Shown piece by piece: positions 15,551-24,441 of a stretch of DNA of 64,000 nt. The position numbers and the translations under genes are program-made. The stretch lies in NCBI GenBank assembly GCA_021325025.1, contig JAJPHZ010000035.1:554729-618728 (forward strand), in the 5' to 3' direction. The DNA comes from Pseudomonadota bacterium. GTDB lineage: Bacteria > Desulfobacterota > Binatia > Binatales > Binataceae. The notes beneath the pieces were generated by a model that saw only the letters and a program-made list of their open reading frames with translations, did no database searches and was not told the origin of the DNA. The stretch's first letter is position 1, and each line of letters begins with the position of its first letter.

Positions 15551-16051
15551 ATGCCGCATTCCGGGGAGAGCATCGAACATACGACCATCCCGGGCCGTCC
15601 GCGCGTCAGCGCCGACCAACGGTTGGAAGTCTTCCACGCCCGGCTCAAGGAACGGGGGCTGAAGTCGACCGGCCAGCGCGACGACATCGCGCGGGTGTTC
15701 TTCGAGCTGGGCCGCCATGTCAGCGCCGAAGAGCTTTACGCCGAAGTCAAAAAGGTCAACCCGCACGTCGGCTACGCCACCATCTACCGCACCCTGAAGC
15801 TGCTCAAGGAATGCGAAATGGTCTCCGAACGTCATTTCGACGACGCGCAGGGGCGCTACGAGATCATCGACGAGCAGCGCCATCATGACCACTTCATCTG
15901 CGAGCGCTGCGGCCGCATAATCGAATTCCAGAACGAGCGGCTGGAACGCATCCAGCAGACCGTGGCGCGCGAATTGGGCGTCTCCCTGACCCGGCATCGG
16001 CTGGAGCTGTACGGGCGATGCCCCGACTGCCGGCGCCAATCCTCCGGCTGA
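15551..16051 (+). CDS. Fur-family metalloregulator
   Basis: The 166-residue protein (a TTG start at 15527 would add eight residues) has a winged helix (GLKSTGQRDDIARVFFELGRHVSAEELY, then NPHVGYATIYRTLKLL) and the Fur dimer/metal domain with HHDHFICERCGRIIEF and a later YGRCPDC. The two CxxC pairs are structural zinc ligands. It is a cytoplasmic repressor responding to Fe2+ or another metal. The fit is to Fur rather than Zur or PerR, but metal choice cannot be settled from sequence. No Fur box was assigned in the window. Confidence 0.92.
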   Translation: MPHSGESIEHTTIPGRPRVSADQRLEVFHARLKERGLKSTGQRDDIARVFFELGRHVSAEELYAEVKKVNPHVGYATIYRTLKLLKECEMVSERHFDDAQGRYEIIDEQRHHDHFICERCGRIIEFQNERLERIQQTVARELGVSLTRHRLELYGRCPDCRRQSSG

Positions 16052-16129
16052 ACGCGCGCGGCGCGATACGCTTTTGAAAAAGCCCTGCGCCCGTTCTATA
16101 TGTGAACAGCAATCAGGAGGCATCAATCC

Positions 16130-17362
16130 ATGGCCGAAAAACCTCGCATGCTTGAGGGCTACCGGGTCCTCGACTTCACCCAGTTCGTGGCCGGACCGAC
16201 CTGCACCCGGATCCTGGCGGAGTTGGGCGCGGACGTGATCAAGGTCGAGCCGGCGCCCGAGGGCGACCGCGCCCGCACTTTCGGACTGCGGCGCAACGGC
16301 ACCAGCACTTACTACTTTCAGCACAATCACAGCAAGCGCAGCCTTGCGATCGATACTCACCATCCCGCGGCTCAACAGATTTTTCACGAGCTGGTGCGCA
16401 AATCCGACGTACTGGTGGAGAACTATGCGCCGGGCGTAATCGGGCGGCTGGGGCTGGACTACGAGACGGTCAGCCGGCTCAACCCGCGCATCGTGATGGC
16501 GTCGATTTCGATGGCGGGGCAAACCGGACCGCTGTCCGTCAAGGGTGGGTACGATTTTATCGGCCAGGCCTACGCCGGCGTCACCGACCTGGTCGGCGAG
16601 CCGGACCGGCCGCCGGCGATGCTGTCGCTGGCGCTGGGCGACATCTCCACCGGCGTTACCACCGCGATGGCGATTGGCTACGCGCTGCTGTATCGCAATG
16701 CCACCGGCCAGGGCCAGTTCATCGATGCATCGCTGCTGGACAACTATTTTCACATGCACGAACTGGCCGTGCCGGTGCTCTCGTTGCGGCCCGACAAATT
16801 TCAACCGCGCCGCAACGGCCGCATGTACCAGCCCTCTTCGCCCTACGGAATTTTCTATGGCACCGGCGGCTACGTGATGATTTGTGTCACGCCGCATCAA
16901 TGGCCCGCCATCTGCCGCGCGATGGGACGGCCGGAATTGATCAACGACCCGCGCTTTAAGGAAGAGCGCGGGCGGGTGCGCAATCGCGACGAGCTGACCG
17001 AAATCGTCGAGGGTTGGCTCAAAACCTTTCCCAGCGTGGAGGCGGCCCTGGAAGCGCTGGACAAGGAGCGCGTGCCCTGCGCGCCCATCCTGACCGTGCA
17101 GCAGGCAATGGCCCATCCGCACCATCGCCAGCGCAAGACCGTGCGCCGCGTCCACGACCCCATCATGGGCGACTTCGACATTCCGGGGATGCCGGTGAAG
17201 TTCCGCAACTGGGAGGACCGCACCGACGTCAAGGCGTCGCTGCTGGGCCAGGACAACGACGACATCCTGCGCGACCTGGTGGGCATGAGCGACGAGGAAA
17301 TCCGCGCACTGTACGAACAGAAAGTGCTGGTCAAGGAACCGTCGCTGCAGGCGAAATCCTGA
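16130..17362 (+). CDS. CaiB/BaiF family CoA-transferase
   Basis: The 410-residue protein begins MAEKPRMLEGYRVLDFTQFVAGPTC and contains ELGADVIKVE, VENYAPGVIGRLGLDY, GGYDFIGQAYAG and the catalytic-Asp region QGQFIDASLLDNYF. It is a class III CoA-transferase that moves CoA between acyl groups such as formyl/oxalyl, carnitine or succinyl. The acceptor is unknown. AGGAGG precedes the ATG. It is first of four plus-strand genes (CoA-transferase, GST-like, two AhpD-like) spaced 12-18 bp apart, most likely a catabolic operon. Confidence 0.92.
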   Translation: MAEKPRMLEGYRVLDFTQFVAGPTCTRILAELGADVIKVEPAPEGDRARTFGLRRNGTSTYYFQHNHSKRSLAIDTHHPAAQQIFHELVRKSDVLVENYAPGVIGRLGLDYETVSRLNPRIVMASISMAGQTGPLSVKGGYDFIGQAYAGVTDLVGEPDRPPAMLSLALGDISTGVTTAMAIGYALLYRNATGQGQFIDASLLDNYFHMHELAVPVLSLRPDKFQPRRNGRMYQPSSPYGIFYGTGGYVMICVTPHQWPAICRAMGRPELINDPRFKEERGRVRNRDELTEIVEGWLKTFPSVEAALEALDKERVPCAPILTVQQAMAHPHHRQRKTVRRVHDPIMGDFDIPGMPVKFRNWEDRTDVKASLLGQDNDDILRDLVGMSDEEIRALYEQKVLVKEPSLQAKS

Positions 17363-17380
17363 GCGGGAGCGCGCATCGCG

Positions 17381-18166
17381 ATGGCGGACTTCATCGAGCT
17401 CAAGCAGGCGATCGACATGGAGGGGCTGCGCGTGGTGCTGATCAGCACCACGCCCAGCCCCTGGGGCGAAGCGGTCAAGGGATTCTTTTACGTCAAGAAA
17501 ATCTCCTATGTGCCCGTGCGCCATCCGATGGGCCAGGACCAGACCCTGCTGCGCCAGTTGACCGCCCAGGAAAGCGCCCCGGTCGCCTTTTACAACGACG
17601 AGCGCCCGCGCAGCACCTGGCCCGAGCAGTTGTACCTGGCCGAGCGGCTCAGCCCCGACCCTCCGTTGATTCCGCAGTCGATGGAGGAGCGGGTGCGGAT
17701 GTTCGGATGGTGCAACGAGTTGGCGGGCGAGAACGGACTGGGATGGTCGCGGCGGGAGATCATCTTCAGTCGCACCCTGGCTAGCGCCAAAGCCGACGAT
17801 CAACGGTCGGCTCCGATGCGCGCGATGGCGCGCAAGTACCATTACAGTGCTGAAAGCGCGCAGGCGGCCTCCCAGCGTATCGTCGAAATCCTGCGCGGCC
17901 TCAGCGAGTTGATCGCGGAACAAAAGCAGCGCGGAAGCAACTTCCTGATCGGTGACCGGCTGAGCGCGCTCGACATCATGTGGGCCGCCTTCGCCGCCCT
18001 GATCAAACCGCTGCCCGAAGCGCTCTGCCCGATGGCGCCGGGCATGCGCGCCGGCTTCACCAACGACGACCCCGCGATCGACGCCGCCGCCAGCCCGCTG
18101 CTGATGGAGCATCGCGACTTCATCTACCGCCAGTACCTGGAACTGCCGCTGATCCTGGAACGTTGA
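17381..18166 (+). CDS. Glutathione S-transferase-like protein
   Basis: The 261-residue protein has an N-terminal thioredoxin-like part with VVLISTTPSPWGEAVKGFFYVKKISY (partner-binding loop) and a C-terminal helical domain with RLSALDIMWAAFAALIKPL, the GST C-terminal N-capping box. The first part is longer than in standard GSTs. It is second in the CoA-transferase operon, so it may supply or remove a thiol in the same pathway. Substrate unknown. Confidence 0.75.
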   Translation: MADFIELKQAIDMEGLRVVLISTTPSPWGEAVKGFFYVKKISYVPVRHPMGQDQTLLRQLTAQESAPVAFYNDERPRSTWPEQLYLAERLSPDPPLIPQSMEERVRMFGWCNELAGENGLGWSRREIIFSRTLASAKADDQRSAPMRAMARKYHYSAESAQAASQRIVEILRGLSELIAEQKQRGSNFLIGDRLSALDIMWAAFAALIKPLPEALCPMAPGMRAGFTNDDPAIDAAASPLLMEHRDFIYRQYLELPLILER

Positions 18167-18178
18167 AGGTATCGACGA

Positions 18179-18628
18179 ATGCCGGTTACCAGCGCCAATC
18201 TGATCGACCAGCTGGCGATAGCCGGGGAGGCGGCGGCGCCCTTTGAGGAGGTGTGGCGCGCGATCTGGAATCAGCCGTATGTGGCGGCAGAAATACTGGA
18301 GTTGTGTCGGCTTAACCTGGCGCGGCTGCATCGCGCTGAGGCCGAGTTGGCAATCCGCATGCCGCTGGCGCAGCCGCTGCCGGAAGACAAAATCGCAAGC
18401 CTGCTGCGCGAGAATTGGATGACGGATCAGCGCTTCTCGCAGGTCGAGCGCGCGGTGTTGAATTTCACCGAATGGTATTACATAAGTCCCCAGTCGATTC
18501 CTGATGAGGTTGCGGGCGAGGTGATCGCGGGACTTGGGGAAAGCGGTTTCGTCGCCCTGATCGAAGCCCTCGGTTTTATCGACGGGCGCATTCGCATCGC
18601 TCTGATCTATTCCCGCATCCAGGATTAA
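18179..18628 (+). CDS. Hypothetical protein, AhpD-like fold likely
   Basis: The 149-residue, mainly helical protein contains AILELCRLNLARLHRAE in the place where AhpD-like proteins carry their redox helix, but no CxxC. The residue pattern (VERAVLNFTEWYYISPQSIPDE) resembles carboxymuconolactone decarboxylase-like proteins, and the next gene is such a protein with the cysteines. The two may form a heteromer. That is inference. Same operon. Confidence 0.6.
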   Translation: MPVTSANLIDQLAIAGEAAAPFEEVWRAIWNQPYVAAEILELCRLNLARLHRAEAELAIRMPLAQPLPEDKIASLLRENWMTDQRFSQVERAVLNFTEWYYISPQSIPDEVAGEVIAGLGESGFVALIEALGFIDGRIRIALIYSRIQD

Positions 18629-18640
18629 GTGAGGTGCGCA

Positions 18641-19156
18641 ATGGCAGCCGTTGCCCGTGTTCAGGCGCCGCAAGGACAAACCGGAGATCCGATCCGTGAC
18701 AGTGCGCTGGGCCTGGTCCCGGAAACCGTCGATCCGATTGCGCGGCTTAACCGCCACGCATGGCGCAGCAGCCCGGTGCGGGCGTCGCTGCTGGAAATCG
18801 TGCGGCTGCGCAACGCACGCACCGTCAATTGCCAGTTCTGCAAGAGCGTACGCTACGACCTGGCGCGCCGCGACGGCCTGACTGAGAGCAAGGTCGATCA
18901 AATCCGCGACGGCTACGAACAAAGTGCGCTGGCCGACGATGAGAAGTTGGCGCTCGCATTCGCCGACGCCTACCTTCACGATCCCAAAACGATTAGCGCC
19001 GAACTGGCGGCGCGTCTGAAGCAACACTTCACCCCGGCTCAGCTTGCCCATCTGGCGATCGCCCTAATCGCGTTCAATGCCACCTCGCGCTGCGCGGTCA
19101 GCATCGGCGGTATGCCCGACAACCTGCCGGTCATGGAAATTACGGCGCCGGAATAA
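18641..19156 (+). CDS. Carboxymuconolactone decarboxylase family protein
   Basis: The 171-residue protein has VRLRNARTVNCQFCKSVRYD with the CxxC pair at C64/C67, the hallmark of AhpD-like proteins, followed by a conserved helical hairpin. The ATG at 18641 follows GTGAGG and is 12 bp after the previous stop. It is last in the CoA-transferase operon and converges on the dehydrogenase gene with 3 bp between. The reaction (peroxidase or decarboxylase) is not known. Confidence 0.85.
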   Translation: MAAVARVQAPQGQTGDPIRDSALGLVPETVDPIARLNRHAWRSSPVRASLLEIVRLRNARTVNCQFCKSVRYDLARRDGLTESKVDQIRDGYEQSALADDEKLALAFADAYLHDPKTISAELAARLKQHFTPAQLAHLAIALIAFNATSRCAVSIGGMPDNLPVMEITAPE

Positions 19157-19159
19157 TGC

Positions 19160-20281
19160 TTATGTCCCGTAGGTGATCACCGGTTTGATGTCGCGCAGTT
19201 CGTGCATCGCCACGAAGGCGCAGTGGATGTCCCTGAGCTTATAGCGGTTGGGGAACATCGCGTCGAAATCGAAACGCTCGCGGTTGTTGTCCAAAAAGCA
19301 TAGCGCCTTGTAGTAATCCGAGACGTTGCCCGACAGCGAGCCGATGATATCCAACTCCTTGCCGACTACATTGGCGGGCAGGAAGTTGACGCTGCCGGGA
19401 CCGACCTGGCCGATTACCAAATAGCGTCCGCCGCGGCGCACCAGCTCGACGCCCTCGATGAAGGCGGTGCTGGCACCGGAGCCCTCGATCACCACATCCG
19501 CGCCCAGCCCGCCGGTCAGTTCCTTGACCTGCTCGACGCGCTGGGGGTGCGGAACGTCGATCGAGATCGTGTAATCGGCGCCCCATTTCCTGGCCACTTC
19601 CAGGCGATCGGCGGGTGCGCCGATCGCGATCACTTGGGCCGCGCCCGAGCGCGCCGCCATCGCGACCGAGAACAAGCCGATCGGCCCCGCCCCCTGCACC
19701 GCGACAATTTCCGGCTCGCGCAACGTGCCCAGCCGTTCGAAGGCGTGCACCACGCTGCGCAGCGCGCACGAGGCGGCCGACGCCCAATGGTCCTTGACGG
19801 CGTCGGGCACCTTGACCAGCCCGCAGCCGGGGAAGACGTAGGTGTATTCGGCGAATGCACCGGTCACATGCGGATAGTCCCTGACCGAGGACACGCCAAA
19901 GTAGCGGCGATTGGGGCACAGCGAAGGACGCCTGGCGACCGTGCACCAGAAGCATCGCCCGCACACGCCCGGGCTCCAAATGATGCGATCGCCTTCCTTG
20001 AGTGGACGCCCCAGGGAGTCGTGCCGCACCGTGCCCAAATCCGCGATGCGGCCCATCATCTCGTGTCCCGGCACCACCGGCAGCGCCACGGCGATTCCCA
20101 TGCTGGCGGGTGGCGGATTTTCCCACGCATGCATGTCCGAGCCGCAAATTGAGCTGGCGTCGTTTTTGACCAGCATGGCGCCCGGTTCGATCTCCTGAGG
20201 AAGCGGTACTTCTTCAACTGCCAGCGGCTCGCGATAAGCCTTGAGCAGCGCGGCCAGACAAGTCCTGGGTGCGTTGGGCAT
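19160..20281 (-). CDS. Zinc-dependent medium-chain alcohol dehydrogenase
   Basis: From the ATG at 20281 (GAGGAGG eight bases before) the protein has 373 residues. It has the catalytic Cys region SSICGSDMH, the GHEMMGRI motif with the catalytic His-Glu, the structural-zinc loop C-G-R-C-F-W-C-T-V-A-R-R-P-S-L-C, and a Rossmann fold starting VAVQGAGPIGLFSVAMA. It oxidises an alcohol with NAD(P)+; the substrate is unknown. The open frame continues upstream to 20671 but that part is the antisense of the propeller gene. Confidence 0.92.
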   Translation of the reverse strand: MPNAPRTCLAALLKAYREPLAVEEVPLPQEIEPGAMLVKNDASSICGSDMHAWENPPPASMGIAVALPVVPGHEMMGRIADLGTVRHDSLGRPLKEGDRIIWSPGVCGRCFWCTVARRPSLCPNRRYFGVSSVRDYPHVTGAFAEYTYVFPGCGLVKVPDAVKDHWASAASCALRSVVHAFERLGTLREPEIVAVQGAGPIGLFSVAMAARSGAAQVIAIGAPADRLEVARKWGADYTISIDVPHPQRVEQVKELTGGLGADVVIEGSGASTAFIEGVELVRRGGRYLVIGQVGPGSVNFLPANVVGKELDIIGSLSGNVSDYYKALCFLDNNRERFDFDAMFPNRYKLRDIHCAFVAMHELRDIKPVITYGT

Positions 20282-20304
20282 CGTGATTCCTCCTCGATTC
20301 TCAA

Positions 20305-21903
20305 TCAGCCGGCGCTGTGCTCGATCACCAGCACGCTGCCGTCGGCGTCGCCGGCTATGAAGATGCGGCCCTGCGGTCCGATCGCGATTCCGGCGAACGG
20401 TACGAATGGGCCGGGAAAGATGCCGGGGATTCCCGGCATCGGCTTGGCCGCCAGACCGCCGCCGCTGCCCACCGGCAGGTTGGATGCCAGCGCCCTGCAA
20501 TGCCGATCTCTCAGCCCGATCTCCAGCAACTGACGCGACCCTGCGTCGAGCACGATCAACGCATCGTCCGCTACCGCCAGTCCTTGTGGCGCATCGAGAG
20601 CATCGGCCATGACCTCGATGCCGGCGTCGATCCTGACCACGCGACCGGCGCCGGTTTCGCTCACGTAGCATGCGCCGTTAGGTGCGACTGCCACTGCGGT
20701 CGGGGAGTTCAGGCCGCCGGCCAGCGGTTTCAGTTCTCCGCCGTCGAGCAGCTCGAAGACGCGTCCGGTCCCGTTTTCCACGACGATCATGGATCCATGC
20801 GGAGAACGCACGATTCCGAGCGGACGGTCCAGTCCGCTCGCCAGCACTGCGGCGCTGTGCGTTTGCGGATCGAAGCTAGCGACGCCGCCAACGGTCGTGG
20901 TTAGATACAAGTTTCCGCCCGGGCCCGCGCACAGACCGCGGACCATCCCCGGAAAGCCCGCATCGCCGACCCATCCGGCGCGCTCCCATCCGCCTTCGGA
21001 GCGGACACGGATCAGGCTTGGGCCGTCGCCGATGAACAGCGCGCCGCCGCTCCATGCCAGGTCCCAGGGCCCGATAAGTCCGTGGGGCAGAAAGACTTTG
21101 CTCCGCCCGTCAGCGGCGATCTCCCACAATCCGCCGTGCGCAAAGCTGGACACGAACACGCGATCGTCGGGCGCCACCACCAGGTTGTCGAGCCCCGGCT
21201 CCAGCGTTGCGAACCGGGCTTTGCGGCGGCTTGGCAGGTCGATTCGAGTGACATCGCCGGTGTGTGACTCCAGCACCATCAGTGCGCCCCGATTATCGAA
21301 CTTCAGCGCCGGCGGCGTTTGCAGTCCGCTGATGAAGCGCTCGCGCCGGCCGCCATCCAGTGGCACGCGCCAGATGTCGCCGCTCAGCACTTCGGGGAAA
21401 TACAGCATCCCGTCGGGACCAACCGCGCACGCGTTGGGCATCGCCAGCCCCTCCGCCATCAGGCGCGGCGTCCGTCCGTCGGGAAAGAGCTCCAACAGGC
21501 GGCCGCCGGCGCGGCATTCGTCGATGAACACGCGCTCCTTGTACACCGTGATACCGTTGGCGCCCGGCACCTGGTCGGAAATCACCCGCACCTCGCCGTT
21601 GGGCATCCGGGCGACCACCCGTTGGTTCAGGTATTCGGTTATGTACATCACTCCTTTGGAGTCGTAGTCCAGGTCGTCGGGGCTGACGATTGGACCGCCC
21701 CGCGGGCTGACGATGCGCGTCCGGCCGGTGGCAGGATCGAGCGCCGTGATCTGACTGCCGAACACCTGCGCGACGTAGAGCCATCCGTCGGGCCCCAGGC
21801 GCATCCCGTTGGACCCGTACAGCGGCGACGGGTTGACCACGTGACGGATCTTCCGGCCGGCAGCGGCAATCGGCTCCCCGGCGGTCGGACATCTTGATTG
21901 CAT
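20305..21903 (-). CDS. SMP-30/NHL-type beta-propeller protein
   Basis: The 532-residue protein (ATG at 21903; GTG at 21906 possible) has repeated GPDGWLYVAQV, GPDGMLYFPEV, PNGACYVSET and GPQGRIFIAGD blades. That is the SMP-30/gluconolactonase or NHL-type beta-propeller, probably about two propellers. There is no clear signal peptide. Relatives are lactonases, or sugar- or metal-binding proteins. The dehydrogenase follows 24 bp downstream on the same strand, so an oxidation/lactone-hydrolysis pair is plausible but not shown. Confidence 0.8.
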   Translation of the reverse strand: MQSRCPTAGEPIAAAGRKIRHVVNPSPLYGSNGMRLGPDGWLYVAQVFGSQITALDPATGRTRIVSPRGGPIVSPDDLDYDSKGVMYITEYLNQRVVARMPNGEVRVISDQVPGANGITVYKERVFIDECRAGGRLLELFPDGRTPRLMAEGLAMPNACAVGPDGMLYFPEVLSGDIWRVPLDGGRRERFISGLQTPPALKFDNRGALMVLESHTGDVTRIDLPSRRKARFATLEPGLDNLVVAPDDRVFVSSFAHGGLWEIAADGRSKVFLPHGLIGPWDLAWSGGALFIGDGPSLIRVRSEGGWERAGWVGDAGFPGMVRGLCAGPGGNLYLTTTVGGVASFDPQTHSAAVLASGLDRPLGIVRSPHGSMIVVENGTGRVFELLDGGELKPLAGGLNSPTAVAVAPNGACYVSETGAGRVVRIDAGIEVMADALDAPQGLAVADDALIVLDAGSRQLLEIGLRDRHCRALASNLPVGSGGGLAAKPMPGIPGIFPGPFVPFAGIAIGPQGRIFIAGDADGSVLVIEHSAG

Positions 21904-22079
21904 CACGCGTCGGCAACTCCTTTGGTGTGCGAAACGCGAGCGTAGCCGATTGGCAGGAAAAGAGAAACGCACAGCGCGGGGGCGGCAGCCGCCTCCCAGC
22001 TTCCCGTCCTTTCTACACGCCGTTTCTCGTTTCCTGCTTGAGTTGGTGATACAAACTGAATCAGCACGAGGGCATCCCC

Positions 22080-24422
22080 ATGGCCGGACAGCCGCAGTTG
22101 ATGGAATCCGCAACCGATCGCCGGGCCGCGCATGCCGAGCTTCCGCGGGACGGGCAATGGGACGGCCGGATGCGCAGCTATATTCCCGGTCCGACGCTGC
22201 GCCTGGCGCCCAACTTGAAGCTGCACACCGAGGAGGCGGAGTCGATTCATCCGGTTACCTTCGAGGTGATCCGCAACGCGCTGTGGATCGTCAACCAGGA
22301 GCAGGCCGACACGATCCGCAAGGTCTCCTCCTCGCCGGTGACGACGTTTGCCTTCGATTTCAACACCTCGATCCAGGACGAAGTCGGCGACGGGGTGGTG
22401 TTCGCGCCCTACCTGCAGTATTTCCCCGGGATGGCGGATTTGGTCGTGCGCTGGACGATCGAGAACCTGGGCGAGTTTCCGGGCATCCACGACGGCGACC
22501 TGTTCATCCAGAACGACCCGCTGATCGGCGTCAGCCATCAGATGGACTTCCAGGCCTATGCGCCAGTGTTCGTGGGCGAGGAGCTGTTCTGCTGGATTTT
22601 CAATTCGATTCACGTACGCGATATCGGCGGGGTGGCGCCCGGCAGCTTCTGCGTGGACGCGCGCGACATCTACAGCGAGGCCACGCCCATTCCGCCGCTG
22701 AAGATCGTCGAGCGCGGGCGCATCCGGCCCGATATCGAGGCCGCCCTGATGCGCCATTCGCGGCTGCCCGGCCTGCTGGCGCTGGATCTGCGCTCGCAGA
22801 TGGCGGGGATTCACGCCTCGCGCGTGCGCATCCTGGATTTGGTCAAACGCTACGGCGCGGCGACGGTCAAGGCCGCGATGCGCAAGATCGTGCGCGACAC
22901 CAGCCGCGCGGTCGGCGAACGATTGCGCCGCATGCCCGACGGCACGTGGACCGACGTGTCGTACCTGGGCGGGATGTACACCGGCGACCGCGGCGCCTAT
23001 CGGGTCGTGCTGGGGATGCGCAAGCAGGGCGACCAGCTCACCTTTTTCAATGACGGCACCGATCCGCAGGTAGGATCTTCCAACTGCTCGTATGGGGCAT
23101 GGCGCGCGGCGATCCTCGCCTCGCTGTGCTCGATGCTGGCGTGGGACCATCGGTTCTGCTTTGCCGGAGTGCTCAAGCACATGAAGTTCGAGGGGGTGCC
23201 CGGCACGATTACCTGCATCGACCGCAACGGCGCGGTCTCCAACCTGCAGGCGATCATGATGACGATCTTCCAGGCCTCCAAGGTGGCCTCCAAGATGATG
23301 GTGGCCGATCCGGAGCTGCGCAAGATGGCGATGGCGGGGAGCGTCGGCACCACGTTCGCCGGCATGTCGGGCATCGATCAGTGGGGCAAGCCCTACGCCA
23401 GCATCACGCTTGACGTAATCGCGCACGGGATGGCGGCGTTTTCCTTCAAGGACGGGTTGGACCAGGGCTCCGCGCACATTATGCCCAGCGCCGAGAGCGG
23501 CGATTGCGAAGCGTGGGAGCAGGCCTATCCGATCATGTACCTGTTCCGGCGCAGCTTTCCCGGCTTCGGTCATGGCAAGTATCGCGGCGGCGCAGGCCTG
23601 GTGATGGGATGGGTCGGGCAAGGCACCGAGCAGCAGGTCTTCAGCAACGTCTCGGCGCCGGTCAGCCTGCCCGGATGCCACGGACTGTGGGGCGGGCATT
23701 GGGGCCAGTCGGGGCTGTGCCACTATCAGTTCGGCACCGATATCCGCGAGCGATTCAAACAGGGCCGCTTCCCCGCCAGCAGCCGTGAACTCAACGAGTT
23801 ATGGCAACTGGAAGCGGTGCCGCCCAAGACCGCGAACATCCGGATGCTGGAAAGCGACGTGATGGTGCAATCGGTGTCCTCTGGCGGCGGCTATGGCGAT
23901 CCGATCCGGCGCGACCCGGCGTTGGTGGCCAATGATGTGACGCGCGGAGTAGTCAACGATCAGGTCGCGGCGCGCATTTACGGCGTAATCGTCAAGGACG
24001 GCGCCGTTGACGCCTCCGCCACCCAGGCGCGCCGCCAGGCCATTCGCGCCGAGCGCATCGGGCGTGCCGGTGCGCCGCCGCTGGCGTTGTCGCCGCAGCC
24101 CAGCCCCAACGGCACGCCGCGGGAACATCTACACGACGTGGCCGAGGAACTGGAACTGGTGGCGATCGGCGCGCAGCGCTATATCGCATGCAAGGACTGC
24201 GGCTATTTCATCTGCGCCGGCAACGGCAACTACAAGCTGGGCGCGGCGCGCATCGACGGCTCGCTGATGGAGATCGACGCGGAGCTTTTCCCCGACCCCG
24301 CTACCGAGTTCGACGTGCCGATCGTCTATCGCCAGTATCTGTGCCCCAATTGCGGCGTGCTGTTTGAAAACGAACTGGTCCGCGCCGACGAGCCGCCGGT
24401 GTGGGACGTGCATCTGGACTGA
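22080..24422 (+). CDS. Hydantoinase B/oxoprolinase-type enzyme fused to acetone-carboxylase-gamma-like domain
   Basis: The 780-residue protein begins with a HyuB-like region: HPVTFEVIRNALWIVNQEQ, then NDPLIGVSHQMDF, later PGCHGLWGGHWGQSGL and SSGGGYGDP near residue 600. The last 100 residues hold two CxxC pairs, CKDC (704-707) and CPNC (755-758), resembling the small gamma subunit of acetone carboxylase. HyuB acts with a HyuA ATPase subunit; none is in the window. The fusion suggests an ATP-dependent carboxylase or hydantoin/oxoproline-type hydrolase; the substrate is unknown. Confidence 0.8.
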   Translation: MAGQPQLMESATDRRAAHAELPRDGQWDGRMRSYIPGPTLRLAPNLKLHTEEAESIHPVTFEVIRNALWIVNQEQADTIRKVSSSPVTTFAFDFNTSIQDEVGDGVVFAPYLQYFPGMADLVVRWTIENLGEFPGIHDGDLFIQNDPLIGVSHQMDFQAYAPVFVGEELFCWIFNSIHVRDIGGVAPGSFCVDARDIYSEATPIPPLKIVERGRIRPDIEAALMRHSRLPGLLALDLRSQMAGIHASRVRILDLVKRYGAATVKAAMRKIVRDTSRAVGERLRRMPDGTWTDVSYLGGMYTGDRGAYRVVLGMRKQGDQLTFFNDGTDPQVGSSNCSYGAWRAAILASLCSMLAWDHRFCFAGVLKHMKFEGVPGTITCIDRNGAVSNLQAIMMTIFQASKVASKMMVADPELRKMAMAGSVGTTFAGMSGIDQWGKPYASITLDVIAHGMAAFSFKDGLDQGSAHIMPSAESGDCEAWEQAYPIMYLFRRSFPGFGHGKYRGGAGLVMGWVGQGTEQQVFSNVSAPVSLPGCHGLWGGHWGQSGLCHYQFGTDIRERFKQGRFPASSRELNELWQLEAVPPKTANIRMLESDVMVQSVSSGGGYGDPIRRDPALVANDVTRGVVNDQVAARIYGVIVKDGAVDASATQARRQAIRAERIGRAGAPPLALSPQPSPNGTPREHLHDVAEELELVAIGAQRYIACKDCGYFICAGNGNYKLGAARIDGSLMEIDAELFPDPATEFDVPIVYRQYLCPNCGVLFENELVRADEPPVWDVHLD

Positions 24423-24441
24423 TCCTGGAGGATTTACATCC

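Noticed and set aside
15392..19051. A very long open frame of about 1219 codons on the minus strand
   Set aside because: It is antisense to hypothetical, Fur, CoA-transferase, GST-like and AhpD-like genes that all have recognisable products; high G+C makes such shadow frames common.
20282..20671. N-terminal extension of the alcohol dehydrogenase
   Set aside because: It is Arg-rich, antisense-like and overlaps the propeller gene in another frame; a good ribosome site and the protein family start at 20281.
21903..23723. Open frame of 606 codons on the minus strand
   Set aside because: It is antisense to the HyuB-type gene and has no domain.
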